64,000 bases of DNA from Oscillatoriaceae cyanobacterium Prado104 (GTDB lineage: Bacteria; Cyanobacteriota; Cyanobacteriia; Cyanobacteriales; Microcoleaceae): contig JALOON010000011.1 of NCBI GenBank assembly GCA_025454405.1, forward strand, positions 176,942 to 240,941, given 5' to 3'. This document shows, in pieces, positions 25,290 through 36,200 of this stretch. The notes under the pieces were generated by a model. The model was not told where the DNA came from. It did no database searches and saw only the letters and a program-made list of their open reading frames with translations. Every line of letters begins with the position of its first letter. Within the stretch, counting starts at the first letter, position 1. The translations under genes were made by a program, and so were the position numbers.

Positions 25290-25670
25290 ATGTTTTCTCC
25301 CGATGGTTCGCACTTATCTTTTCCATTTCGCATTGGCAGCGACGGACGCACTGCCCGAGTTTCCACCCTAGAAGAACATTTGCGCGATGAATTAATGCAG
25401 CTTCTGCTTACCAATCCTGGCGAACGGGCTTTTCTGCCAGAATTTGGCGGCGGAGTTCGCAGGTTAGTATTTGAAAATGCTGGAGAAACTACCGCAGCAA
25501 TGACGAAAGCAATGCTGACTCAAGCAATTTCTCGCTGGTTGGGACATCGCATTACTTTAGAAGAATTAATCGTTGAAATTGAAAACGAAACGATCGCAGT
25601 CGATCTCAAATACCGAATTGCGGGAACTGAAGATCGGCGGCGGCTTCGATTTGAACGCAAAGGAGGTTGA
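25290..25670 (+). CDS. gp25-like baseplate wedge protein
   Basis: This 126-residue protein of the gp25/GPW family (Afp9/Pvc9) forms part of the baseplate wedge and starts sheath polymerisation. The core motif LLTNPGERAFLPEFGGGVRR contains the invariant EFG; ISRWLGHRITLEELIVEIEN and AVDLKYRIAGTEDRRRLRFE complete the domain. The family was once called lysozyme-like but is structural. Its end carries AGGAGG, the Shine-Dalgarno of the next gene, and its stop lies 2 bp before the next ATG. Confidence 0.93.
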   Translation: MFSPDGSHLSFPFRIGSDGRTARVSTLEEHLRDELMQLLLTNPGERAFLPEFGGGVRRLVFENAGETTAAMTKAMLTQAISRWLGHRITLEELIVEIENETIAVDLKYRIAGTEDRRRLRFERKGG

Positions 25671-25672
25671 AA

Positions 25673-28114
25673 ATGGCAATTTTTCATCAGGAGGTATTGG
25701 AAAAAAGGGCTGAAAATCTGGATGCCAAAGGGTTAAATGGCATGGAATTGGTGTTGGTAAATCTCCAGCCTGCGGTTAACCCAACAGAGGCTATTTTGGA
25801 AGTTCATTTTTTTAATAACCGCGAACTTACTAACATTATTAATGTCCGCAATTTTGTAATTTCGGGCGGGCATCGAGTGCTGGGAGGTCCTGCTACCGGA
25901 CAGGTGCAAGTAAGCGCGATCGCTCGTCCTGCTACTCCTAATATTTTGCTACTAACTGTCAGTCCGATCGGCGATTATTCAACTTACACTCTCAGCCTGA
26001 ACCATCCCAAAATTGACCATCTATTTAGCGAACTGAAATTTAAGTTTCGTCCTGGCTGTTTCAGTACCGAATGCGCGCCGAAACCAACGTTTAAACCAGC
26101 GCCGATCGAACCCGCGATCGACTATTTAGCCAAAGATTACGATTCGTTTGTCCACACAATTATTGCTGCGATGATGCAGCGAGTTCCTGGTTGGCAACCT
26201 ACCAGCGAAGCCGATCTCGATCGAGTGTTGTTGGAAATGTTTAGCGTGGCTGCAGATGAACTCAGCGATTATCAAGATCGGGTGATGAATGAGGCGTATT
26301 TGGCAACAGCCCGCAAGCGCGTTTCTTTGGCGCGTCACGCTCGATTGATGGACTATCACATCCACCAAGGAAATCAGGCGAGTACCTGGCTGGCATTGTT
26401 ATTAAAAACAGGGCAATCCCTAACTCTTCCCAAACCAAATTCTACTCCTGGTTTGCCTAAAATTCCCTTGATGGTTTGGGCTGGTAACGAGGATGGCAAT
26501 GATGCCTCTGCCGTAGTATTTATCACTCAAACTGAAGGAGAATTTTACCCCTTATTCAATCAAATGGGATTGTATACTTGGGGCAATGCAATTCCCGCTT
26601 TGGCAGCAGGCAGTACGGCGGCAGATTTGCAGTTGCTGGAAAAAGATAGCAACGATCGATTAATTCCGATTACAAATCAGGCTGATGCGATTCAATTGCA
26701 AGACTCGATTCGCTCTGGAAAAGTCAAATATTTACTGATTCAAGAACGCCTCAATCCGCTGACAGGTGGCGCAGCAGGGCGCAATCCAAACAAGCGGCAA
26801 TTGTTAAAGCTTTTACCTGAAAAAGTAACAGCGCAGCAAGATCCATTGACTGAAAATTGGTTCGTGCGGGTGCATTGGCAAGAGCAAGATAAGTTGCGAT
26901 TCAACTATTGTTTTACGGTTGATTGTAAAGACGGCAAACGAGAAAATGTTTCTCTATTTCACGGCAACCTAATTGAAGTTTATCACGGCTACCCTCGGTT
27001 TTTTGAATTTAAACAACCGGGAAGCACGATCGCACCAAATTCAGCTTACTATCGAGAAACAAAACGCTGGGGAACTTTATGTCAATTGCCCCCTGAACCT
27101 CTCGCCTATCAAGCAACACCTGCGGGCGGAGAAGTTCCCCCAAAATCTACTTTAGAAGTTGAGATAATTATAGATAGTATCAAAGATAGCTGGGAGGAAG
27201 CGATCGACTTAATTCACAGCGACGATAGTGCAAAAGCGGGCGATCGATTTATCGTCGAAACAGATGAATTCGGACAAAGTACCATCCGATTTGGCAATGG
27301 AATTAACGGCAGCAAACTCCCTGATGGCGCAACTGTTCGCTGCAAATATCAAGTGGGATTGGGATTAGCAGGAAATGTCGGATCGAAGACTCTGATTTAT
27401 TTCGATCGAGCTTTTCAAGAAACTATAGAATCTGTTTGGAATCCCTTTGATGTGACTAACGGCAAAGCACCCGAACCGGTTGTCGAAATCATCCGCCGCA
27501 TACCGGAAGCTTATCGATTTCGCCAGTTGCGCGCGGTTACTTTACAAGATTATGTCAAACGGGCGGAAGAATTACCGGAAGTATCGAAAGCAGCAGCAAG
27601 ATACGCTTGGACGGGAAGTTGGCGGACAGTACAAATTGCGATCGATCCTGTTGGTAAAACTGACATAGATGAAGTATTGCGTCACAAGCTTGCCAGCCAT
27701 TTAGATGCAGTGCGTTTAATTGGTGAAGATTTGGAAATTCGCCCGCCTCGATTTGTGCCTTTAGAAATAAAAGTTTCTCTCTGCATTCACCGCGAATATT
27801 GGCGGGAAGATATCAAGTTCCTGTTAAATGAAGAGTTTTTGGATGGGTTTACATCTGATGGCAGGATGGCGTTTTTTCACCCGGATCTCTGGACTTTTGG
27901 ACAGGAATTGCACGCCAGTCAAATTATTGGCAGATTGCAGGCAATTCAGGGGGTAGAACACGTAATTTCTGTGACGTTAAAGCGCTGGAATGAAGCAACG
28001 CCGGGGACTGATAAAATAGCCAATTTGCTTCCTAATGAAATTATCCAAGTGCAAAGCGATCCAAATCGTATGGAAAGAGGTTTTATTGAGTTTGATATCC
28101 AAGGAGGTCGTTAA
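25673..28114 (+). CDS. Baseplate wedge protein, J/gp47-like (first copy)
   Basis: This 813-residue protein has IDYLAKDYDSFVHTIIAAMM followed by SEADLDRVLLEMFSVAADEL and SDYQDRVMNEAYLATARKRV, the N-terminal signature of the putative baseplate assembly family (Afp11/Pvc11). The C-terminal part has the J-type core FRQLRAVTLQDYVKRAEELP and VSKAAARYAWTGSWRTVQIA. The middle contains IRFGNGINGSKLPDGATVRC, seen in these large wedge proteins. ATG at 25673 is six bases after AGGAGG; an in-frame TTG at 25667 would be too close. Confidence 0.9.
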   Translation: MAIFHQEVLEKRAENLDAKGLNGMELVLVNLQPAVNPTEAILEVHFFNNRELTNIINVRNFVISGGHRVLGGPATGQVQVSAIARPATPNILLLTVSPIGDYSTYTLSLNHPKIDHLFSELKFKFRPGCFSTECAPKPTFKPAPIEPAIDYLAKDYDSFVHTIIAAMMQRVPGWQPTSEADLDRVLLEMFSVAADELSDYQDRVMNEAYLATARKRVSLARHARLMDYHIHQGNQASTWLALLLKTGQSLTLPKPNSTPGLPKIPLMVWAGNEDGNDASAVVFITQTEGEFYPLFNQMGLYTWGNAIPALAAGSTAADLQLLEKDSNDRLIPITNQADAIQLQDSIRSGKVKYLLIQERLNPLTGGAAGRNPNKRQLLKLLPEKVTAQQDPLTENWFVRVHWQEQDKLRFNYCFTVDCKDGKRENVSLFHGNLIEVYHGYPRFFEFKQPGSTIAPNSAYYRETKRWGTLCQLPPEPLAYQATPAGGEVPPKSTLEVEIIIDSIKDSWEEAIDLIHSDDSAKAGDRFIVETDEFGQSTIRFGNGINGSKLPDGATVRCKYQVGLGLAGNVGSKTLIYFDRAFQETIESVWNPFDVTNGKAPEPVVEIIRRIPEAYRFRQLRAVTLQDYVKRAEELPEVSKAAARYAWTGSWRTVQIAIDPVGKTDIDEVLRHKLASHLDAVRLIGEDLEIRPPRFVPLEIKVSLCIHREYWREDIKFLLNEEFLDGFTSDGRMAFFHPDLWTFGQELHASQIIGRLQAIQGVEHVISVTLKRWNEATPGTDKIANLLPNEIIQVQSDPNRMERGFIEFDIQGGR

Positions 28115-28197
28115 TTAATCGCAAATTTTTTTGAATAACTCTTTTTTATTGAACCGCGAAGACGCGAAGAGCGCGAAGAGAAGAAAATAAAGGAGTA

Positions 28198-30954
28198 ATG
28201 ATTGTGAGTACATCAGATGAGCAGCAAAACCAAGATTGTCGCAACGATTGTATCGAACCGTTACTGTTTCCCAAACAAGTGAAAAATCGACCGGGACTCG
28301 ATCGCATTTCTTATCGAATTGGTACTTATTCCGATTTCCGGGAATTTATGTTGAGAATGCTCGATCGAGAGCCAGTTTTAGCAGCTTGGACGCACCGAGA
28401 ATCGGACGATTCGGGTATTGCTTTGCTAGAAAGTGCAGCGATTTTAGGAGATATTCTCACATTTTATCAGGAATTGTACGCGAATGAGGCATATTTACGC
28501 ACTGCCCAATGGCGGGAAAGTGTTGCAGATTTAGTCAGATTGTTGGGCTATCACTTATCTCCGGGAATTGGCGGCAAAGCAACTTTTGCCTTTGGAGTTA
28601 AAGGGACAAATCCGGTAGTAATTCCGGCAGGGTTTTCTGTGAAAGCGCAGTTAGCTGCATTGGAAAAACCTGTTGATTTTGAAACAGTTAGTGAATTTGT
28701 TGCGGAACCCGCGTTGAGTCAATTTTGGTTGTATCGCCCGTTTATTTATCCAAATATTAAAACGGGAGTGCGAAGTTTTGCGATCGCAACTTCGCTTCTC
28801 GAAAAACAGCAACTAAAATTGAATAAGGGCGATCGATTAATGTTAGTTGCCGATCCGACTAATCCGCAAACTGCCAGACAAATTGCAGTTATTGCTGAAA
28901 CTCGGCAACATTTGGATCTGACTGAGATCGCGATCGAAGGCAGTTGGCAAGGAGAAAATCTTAACACAAATCGGATTTATGCTTTCAAATTGGGTCGATC
29001 GTTCCGCTATTTCGGATACAATGCACCTCCCACTGTCACGGTAGTTAAAAATGACAAAGTGGTTCAAAAATCCGTGTCATTTGTTGCCAAGCTTGAATCT
29101 TTAACTAGATTTTTTCAGGGAGGTATTGCTAACTTGGAAAAAGTTCAGAAAGTTACGGCATCTGAAGTTTCATCTAACAAGTCAGAATTATTCACTGCTA
29201 CACGATCGACTAGCAGTGCGCTAGCTTCTTTCGCTCAAAAATTGGTGACTCAAACTCCCGAAAAACCGCATTATGTTCCTCCCTTAGCTGCACAATCTTT
29301 CCCCCTCGATCGCGCTGTTGCAGATATTTCCACTGGTGCAATTTTGCTGGTTAGTTTGCAATTGAGTAAAGATAACTCTGGATTGGGAACCACCTATTTC
29401 TTTGAACGGAAAATCACCAATGTTTTTGCTGCTACTGCCTCCCTCGGCGCGCTGACAGGCGGTACAACTGTGGTTCAACTAGATCGATCTGTTGCCTCGA
29501 TCGATCGAAGCTATACCGATATTCGCACCGTAGAATTTCATGAAGTAATTGGCGAACAATTGGCTTTTACCTCTGTTCGCCAGCCAGATTTAAACGCAGA
29601 TAGTTCCCATCTTTACTTTTACGGAGATGGCAAAACTTATCAGAAATTAAACGGAAGATCGATTCAGTTGGTTAAGGGCAAACTCGCGGAACAAGTCACT
29701 GTAGGAATTGAAAATCACAGCCAGTATGACATTACATTATACCCGATAACTCTCAATCCAAAACTCCAAAAATTTACCCTAGATGATTTTCCCTTAGATA
29801 AACAGCCGACTGTTGTCGTGCATGGCAATTTAGTTGCAGCAAATCAGGGGAAAACTGAACCATCAGCAGTTTTGGGAAATGGAGACAGCAGGCAAATCTT
29901 TCAAACTTTCAAACTGCCTAAATCTCCGCTTACTTATTTCAACTCAAACAGCGAGACACCGCCGGAAATTCCCGAGTTAGAAATATATGTGAACGATCGA
30001 CTCTGGCAGCGAGTGCAATCTCTATTTAACCGACAACCAAAAGAAGAAATTTACATCGTTAGGGAAGATGGCAATGGCGATAGTTGGGTGCAATTTGGCG
30101 ATGGCAAAACTGGTGCCAGACTGCCCTCTGGCTTGAATAATGTTGTCGCGAAATACCGCACGGGAATCGGCGCTTTTGGGGCGATTAAAACAGATACTAC
30201 AGTACAGGGAGGCAAGCTCGATCGGCTCGATAAAATTTGGCTGCCCGGTATTGCAACAGGTGGAGAACAACCGGAAACAGGAGACAATGCTAAAGAAGCA
30301 GCGCCGGGAAAAATTCAAAGTTTGGGCAGGTTAGTCAGCCTCAAAGATTTTGAAAGCGAAACTCTGGCTATTTCTGGTGTTGCTAAAGTTGCTGCTAGCT
30401 GGGAATTGGTCGATAACATTCCTACCCTCTTACTAACTGTATTGATGGAACGGGGAAGAGAACAAGAAATCGCTGAAATCCGCCAAATTCTCAACACCTA
30501 CAACCGCTGTCGTGGTCCTCAACGATTCCCCATTTACGTTCGCCCCGGAAAGTTGCACTATGTTTATTTAGATATCGCGCTGGGAATTAACCCGACATTC
30601 CGCGAATCAATTGTGACAAAAGCTGTGAAAGTAGCGCTGGGAATTATGGGGGATGAAGGTAATGGAATTGATGGAAGTGGGGGATTGTTTGGCATTCGCC
30701 AGCGTCAATTCGGACAGCCAGAATACGCGACTCGAATTGCAGGAATAATTCAAAATATTGAGGGTGTTATGTGGGTAAAAGTTAATAGTTTCGCTGCTTT
30801 GGGTGTGGCAGAAAATCCGACAAATTTATCTGTACCAAATCCCAAACAGTGGAATAAAACTGTTGCTTGTAAGTCAGATGAAATTTTGAGTTTGTATAAG
30901 GAACCGCACCTGCAATTGAGTTCCGCAGCAACATTATCTCAGGAGGATTGTTGA
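28198..30954 (+). CDS. Baseplate wedge protein, J/gp47-like (second copy)
   Basis: This 918-residue protein is distantly similar to the preceding one. The N-terminus (YRIGTYSDFREFMLRMLDRE, then DDSGIALLESAAILGDILTF and YQELYANEAYLRTAQWRESV) is the family signature. WVQFGDGKTGARLPSGLNNV recurs from the first copy, and KIQSLGRLVSLKDFESETLA begins the C-terminal J domain. The two would form the heterodimeric wedge (Afp11/Afp12-like). ATG at 28198 is only two bases after AAGGAG; GTG at 28204, eight bases after it, may be the true start. Six bases separate TGA and the next Shine-Dalgarno-guided ATG. Confidence 0.88.
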   Translation: MIVSTSDEQQNQDCRNDCIEPLLFPKQVKNRPGLDRISYRIGTYSDFREFMLRMLDREPVLAAWTHRESDDSGIALLESAAILGDILTFYQELYANEAYLRTAQWRESVADLVRLLGYHLSPGIGGKATFAFGVKGTNPVVIPAGFSVKAQLAALEKPVDFETVSEFVAEPALSQFWLYRPFIYPNIKTGVRSFAIATSLLEKQQLKLNKGDRLMLVADPTNPQTARQIAVIAETRQHLDLTEIAIEGSWQGENLNTNRIYAFKLGRSFRYFGYNAPPTVTVVKNDKVVQKSVSFVAKLESLTRFFQGGIANLEKVQKVTASEVSSNKSELFTATRSTSSALASFAQKLVTQTPEKPHYVPPLAAQSFPLDRAVADISTGAILLVSLQLSKDNSGLGTTYFFERKITNVFAATASLGALTGGTTVVQLDRSVASIDRSYTDIRTVEFHEVIGEQLAFTSVRQPDLNADSSHLYFYGDGKTYQKLNGRSIQLVKGKLAEQVTVGIENHSQYDITLYPITLNPKLQKFTLDDFPLDKQPTVVVHGNLVAANQGKTEPSAVLGNGDSRQIFQTFKLPKSPLTYFNSNSETPPEIPELEIYVNDRLWQRVQSLFNRQPKEEIYIVREDGNGDSWVQFGDGKTGARLPSGLNNVVAKYRTGIGAFGAIKTDTTVQGGKLDRLDKIWLPGIATGGEQPETGDNAKEAAPGKIQSLGRLVSLKDFESETLAISGVAKVAASWELVDNIPTLLLTVLMERGREQEIAEIRQILNTYNRCRGPQRFPIYVRPGKLHYVYLDIALGINPTFRESIVTKAVKVALGIMGDEGNGIDGSGGLFGIRQRQFGQPEYATRIAGIIQNIEGVMWVKVNSFAALGVAENPTNLSVPNPKQWNKTVACKSDEILSLYKEPHLQLSSAATLSQEDC

Positions 30955-30955
30955 C

Positions 30956-33280
30956 ATGAACGAACAACGAGTTTCTTTGTACGATCGACTGCCGGAAATT
31001 TACCGGATTCGGGATGAAGAACAATCGCCACCCGGTCAATTAAAAAGCTATTTGGCGTTAGTAGAAGCAGCATTTGGAGCGATTCACGAAAACATTGAAA
31101 CGCTTTACCACGATTTATTTATCGAAACCTGCGATGACTGGGTAATTCCTTACATCGGCGATTTGTTGGGAACAACCCACCTCAAAGGCGATGCTTGGAA
31201 TTTGCGGGCAGATGTTGCCGATACGATCGCGCTGCGCCGCCGTAAAGGTACACTAGGAGCGATCGTGCAACTTACTTACGATTTAACAAATTGGGGCGTG
31301 CATTGCGTTGAATTGCGCGAAAATCTGCTTTGGAACCAACATTTAAACCACCAACGCCCGGATGTCGGAGGCGAACCTCCTTACAAATTCGCTACCCGCC
31401 ATGCAGTGATGCGCGGGGGAACAGTAACTTTGCGCGATCCGGCAATGTTAAGTTTGCTAAATACTCCCTACGATCCCTTTAGTTATACTGCCGATTTTAA
31501 ACCTCCTACTTTGGGAAACACCCGCTACAATTTGCCGAATTTAGCAATTTTTCTCTGGCGTTTGACTGCGTACCGAGTCGCAGTTTCCAAACCTGTATTT
31601 AGAGGAGTAAATCCTAGAAATGCAGCAATCGATTTGTCAAATTTTCCCAAAGCTGCTGCTTTTATTGCCCGGTTTGAAGTGCATCCTCTGGGCGAACCCG
31701 TGCGCCTGTTCAATATTAATCGTTTCAATCCCGATCTCAAACCGCCTGTTGTTTCCGCAATTGACGAAACTCCCGGCCCGATTCCCACTGCACGTTTGAC
31801 ATCAAAATCCGCAGCAGGCACACCGGAAAAATACGTTACGGTTGAAACTTACAATCCGACAAATGCAAGTTTAAATGCCATTGAAATTGGCGAAACAGGA
31901 TTGCAATTACACTTGCCAGAACCTTTAAAAAATACGGACTGGAAATTCCGAGGCGCTAATTTGTGCGCTTGGGAAAACGGGCTAAATCCGCCATTGCAAA
32001 CCGATGAAATTGCGATCGATCCGGTAATTGGTCGAATTGCGATCGCGATTAACAATAACGATCCGGGCGGCGAAGGTGAGTTGCTAGAAAATAATTTATT
32101 CCTCACCTATACCTACGGCGCAGTCGGTCCTGTAGGTGCGCATCCGATTTCGCGAAAGATACCTGAAAAATGGCACGGTGAAGCTGTTGTTGTGAAGTCC
32201 GTAAATCTATTAGCTGGCAATACTTTAAATGCCGCCTTGAATAACATTCAAAATGAAACATCGCCTGTTGTTATCAATATTGAAGATAGTTTGGTTCATG
32301 TTTTAGATTTGAGAAACAGCGCGATCGCGGGAACTGTTGATGAAGATGGCGGATTCAATTTAAAACTCAATTCTTCTCTAATTATCCAAGCAGCGGACGG
32401 ACAAAAACCGATTGTAAAACTCCTGCAACCCCTGCGAGTTCGCCCTCAAAATTTGGCAGCAGCCTCAGATTTAACATTTCGTTTGGAAGGGCTGTATTTA
32501 ACGCGAGATGAAGCTTTCCCCAATAATGCACCATTAATTGCTAGAGCGGCAATAAACCGCCTAGAAATCGTCAATTGTACCCTCGATCCGGGCGGTCAAA
32601 AAGTCCTAGATGGGACGGCAGAAGGAAAGCGCCAACCGATGCGTCATTCTCTGCAATTGCGGCAACACTATGGGTTGAGTGAAGCCGATGAAAAGATATT
32701 CAAGCAAACACCTGAGATTATTCTAGAACGATCGATCTCGGGTTCTTTGCTAATCGATCGCGATTACCTCCTGTTTATTTCTAACTCAATTATCGATGCG
32801 GGAAAAGGCGTCGGCGACAAACCCGAAAATAGTTTTGCGGTTGCTAGTGCTACGAATGCGATCGGCGATTGGGGACCGCCAACAGTAGTAAATAATATCA
32901 CTGTATTCGGTCGGATGCGCGTGGAAAATATTAGCGGACAAGGCGGTATTTGGGTGCATTCTTTAGAAGTATTGAACAATCAGAAATGCTGTCTGAAATT
33001 CAGCTATTTTTCAGGAACGGGCGATCGACTGCCGCAGAATTACGGTTGCGTGAAAGGTACAGCAGCAAAATTGCGCTTTGTCAGCGAAATTTTCGGACAA
33101 CCTGCCTACGCGCAACTGCACGCCACGACAGATTTTAACATCCGAGAAAACGGTCCAAACGATGACGCAATGGGGGCATTTAACTTTTTATTAGAAGCGC
33201 ATAAATGGCGCAACTTGCAAATCCGCTACCGGGAATTCATGCCAGTAGCGATTAGACCTTTGTTCGTTCCAGTAACTTGA
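30956..33280 (+). CDS. Tail-protein-I-like baseplate protein with beta-rich extension
   Basis: This 774-residue protein's N-terminal ~130 residues (SLYDRLPEIYRIRDEEQSPP, LKSYLALVEAAFGAIHENIE, DDWVIPYIGDLLGTTHL, ADTIALRRRKGTLGAIVQLT) match the P2 gpI-like family that links wedge and fibres. The remainder is beta-rich with Asn/Leu repeats (about 430-770: VVINIEDSLVHVLDLRN, LTFRLEGLYLTRDEAFPNN, RLEIVNCTLDPG), resembling a short parallel beta helix. Strong AGGAGG at 30941-30946 precedes the ATG. In the thylakoid-anchored CIS of Anabaena, extended baseplate components contribute to anchoring; this extension is a candidate by analogy only. Confidence 0.8.
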   Translation: MNEQRVSLYDRLPEIYRIRDEEQSPPGQLKSYLALVEAAFGAIHENIETLYHDLFIETCDDWVIPYIGDLLGTTHLKGDAWNLRADVADTIALRRRKGTLGAIVQLTYDLTNWGVHCVELRENLLWNQHLNHQRPDVGGEPPYKFATRHAVMRGGTVTLRDPAMLSLLNTPYDPFSYTADFKPPTLGNTRYNLPNLAIFLWRLTAYRVAVSKPVFRGVNPRNAAIDLSNFPKAAAFIARFEVHPLGEPVRLFNINRFNPDLKPPVVSAIDETPGPIPTARLTSKSAAGTPEKYVTVETYNPTNASLNAIEIGETGLQLHLPEPLKNTDWKFRGANLCAWENGLNPPLQTDEIAIDPVIGRIAIAINNNDPGGEGELLENNLFLTYTYGAVGPVGAHPISRKIPEKWHGEAVVVKSVNLLAGNTLNAALNNIQNETSPVVINIEDSLVHVLDLRNSAIAGTVDEDGGFNLKLNSSLIIQAADGQKPIVKLLQPLRVRPQNLAAASDLTFRLEGLYLTRDEAFPNNAPLIARAAINRLEIVNCTLDPGGQKVLDGTAEGKRQPMRHSLQLRQHYGLSEADEKIFKQTPEIILERSISGSLLIDRDYLLFISNSIIDAGKGVGDKPENSFAVASATNAIGDWGPPTVVNNITVFGRMRVENISGQGGIWVHSLEVLNNQKCCLKFSYFSGTGDRLPQNYGCVKGTAAKLRFVSEIFGQPAYAQLHATTDFNIRENGPNDDAMGAFNFLLEAHKWRNLQIRYREFMPVAIRPLFVPVT

Positions 33281-33291
33281 GGATAGCAACT

Positions 33292-36200
33292 ATGAAAGGT
33301 GATTTTTCCCGCTGGTATTTCAACCAAAAAGATAACTTTGCAGGTGTCTTGCAGCAACAGGGTAAGGTACTTTTAGATTCTGATTGGAATGCTCAAACGC
33401 AGATTATTAACGACTGGCAAGAAACAGCAGGACAAGATATTATTGGTGCGGGAGTTGCCGCCGTTCCCGCAGGCGCGCCGGATGCTTTTAAAGTTACTCA
33501 AGCATTGTTGGGTAGCAGTAGCGTTCAACTAACTTTATTTCCCGGCCGCATTTGGGCAGATGGTTTGTTAGTGAATTTAGAAGTAGATAAAAATGCAACT
33601 GGAAAACCAATTGTTGATGCGAATGACCAACCTATTGCTAAGCGAACTGCTACCTACTTGCAACTCCCAATTCAAGAACCACCTGAAAATTTGATTCGCA
33701 GACAAATTCGAGACGCTGTAATTTTGGAAGTTTGGCAAGAAGCAATTAATGGATTTCAACTGCCAGAAATTTTAATTGAGCCTGCCTTGGGCGGGCCGGA
33801 TACCACCGAAAGAATCCAGACATCTACAGCATTCAAACTGTACAGATTGGCACCGGATGAAACTTGTGAAAATATCCGCACCAAGCTGCAAGACGACTTT
33901 GCAAATAAGGGAAAACTCACAGTTTCTCTCCAACCGACGGCGGTAACGAAGGGAGATTGTCCCGTCGTAAAAGATGGCGGTTACACTGGTTTTGAACATT
34001 ACCTATACCGGATTGAAATCGCCAGAGTTGATAGCAGCACTCCCTCGTTCAAATGGTCGCAATTTAATGGGGGATTGGTAGGGCGAGGAGAATTTAAACC
34101 TGCTGCCGGAGACGAACCGACGAAAGTTTTAATTACTGCCAATTTCCAGGCAATTACTACTTCTGGATCGATCGAGTTTTATTTAGAGGCGATCGAATAC
34201 GATGCTAATTTCGGACATTGGCGCGTTATTTATGGAGCAAAAGCAACCTTAAACAGCGATAATGAATTGATTTTAAATGCGACAACATTATTTGGCACTT
34301 TCCCCGCTGCTAGCGACCCTCCAAAAACCACTTTTTTCCGGTTGTGGAATGGCATCGAAGAAATCAGTCAATTTCCAATGGGAACGTCCAAAGAATTGCG
34401 CGATGGTATCCGCTTGGAATTTGAAAATCCCAGTCCCGGCAAATACGTACCGGGAGATTATTGGACATTCAAAGTTCGCGCAGGTGAGATTGACAACCCT
34501 CCATTTTTGTTGCAAGAACAGCCACCGGACGGAATTCATTATCATCGCGTTCCCGTAGCAGAATTAAACTGGAATAGAAATCAAACGATTACCTTTAACG
34601 CCGGAGAAATTGAAGATTGTCGCAAACCATTTCGTCCTTTAATCAATCAAAAAGGTTGTTGTTCTTTTACAGTAGGAGATGGCAAAAGCAGTTATGGTGA
34701 TTTTAATTCGATCGCCGATGCAATCCGCCACCTGCCAAATTCAGGCGGCAAAATCTGTTTGTTACCGGGACTGCACGAAGCCAATGTTCTGATTCAAAAT
34801 AAGCGCAATATCAAAATAGAAGGTTGTGGCAAACAAACTCGCGTGATTCCTCAAAAAAACGATCGCGAATCTCCGATTTTCCAGATTGTCGATTCCGAAT
34901 GTATCGCCCTACTCGACATGGATTTAGTCACTTTAGGAGGAAGGGCGATCGAACTTGAAGCAACAGAAATCGGGAGACTCAAAGAAATCGAAATCGGACG
35001 CAACCGAATTATCGCCTGCCAAGAAGCAATCCATGTCAAACAAGGAGTAGAAATTAACATTCACCACAACAAAATTCGGATGTTAGACAAACAAGGTGCT
35101 GGTGTTGGCATTTATTTAATGGCAGAAGATAGCCTCATCGAACGCAACGATATCGGCGTAATTCCGGCCGAACAAACACCGCCTCGCGACACGCCCAATG
35201 GTGAAAACACACCAGATCCCACCGATCCTTGTGCCAATTTAGAAATCGTTTATCACAATATTCCTGTTTTTGTGGGTTACATCAATTGGATTTGGTCTAT
35301 TCCTTTGCTTTTGTTCCTCACAAATCCCTATCAAGCATTGGGTGGCATTCAAATTGCTGGCGGTTCCGAACGAGTCAAAGTGTGGGAAAATACGATTAAT
35401 GGCGGTGCGGGAAATGGCATTGCTTTGGGAACTTCGCTGGCTGCATTTTTAGAACAACTGGCAGAAAGCCCGGAAGAAAAAGAACAGATAATCGAACATA
35501 CCCGTGGAGGAATCGAGGGTTTTGTCAAGCTTGAAGAAACTGGATTGGCAAACATCACAGTTCTATTTGAACCGATCGATCTTTCTCCAGCAACCAAAAC
35601 AAAAAATGTAACAACAAATGCGGATGGTTTCTTTTCCATTGCAGAATTAGAGGCGGGAAACTATCGGGTTGATATCGCGACTCCCGGCTATAAAATCGAT
35701 GGAATTACATTCAGTGGAGACAATCGGCAAGGCTTTCGTTATTTGCAGATTGATGTAGTGCAAGAAGAAATCGATTTTGGCAATTTGCTGGCTTTTATTT
35801 ACGACATCGAAATCGATCGCAATGAAATTTCCCGCATGGAACTTTCCGGTATTGGACTGCCTCGAGTCGAGTTGCCCAATTCCTTGCCTAAAACTGTCGC
35901 GCAGCAGGTAAAAACTTTTGCCGGATTGCTTGCTATATTTGGCAACCCAGTTATCGGTTTAGAAATCCGCGAAAATCACATCTTTAACTGTTTCCAAACT
36001 CCAATTAATCAAGCCTTGCGCGACGAAGTTAAGGTCAGAGGATTTGGCGGAATTTCCCTCGGTATGTGCGCCAATCTCGCGATCGATCGCAATCGCATAG
36101 AAAGCAACGGAACCAGCCATATTAACCCGGTTTGTGGCATCTTTGTCACCTACGGCGAACAGATGGATATTACCCACAATTGGATTGCGGAGAATGGCCC

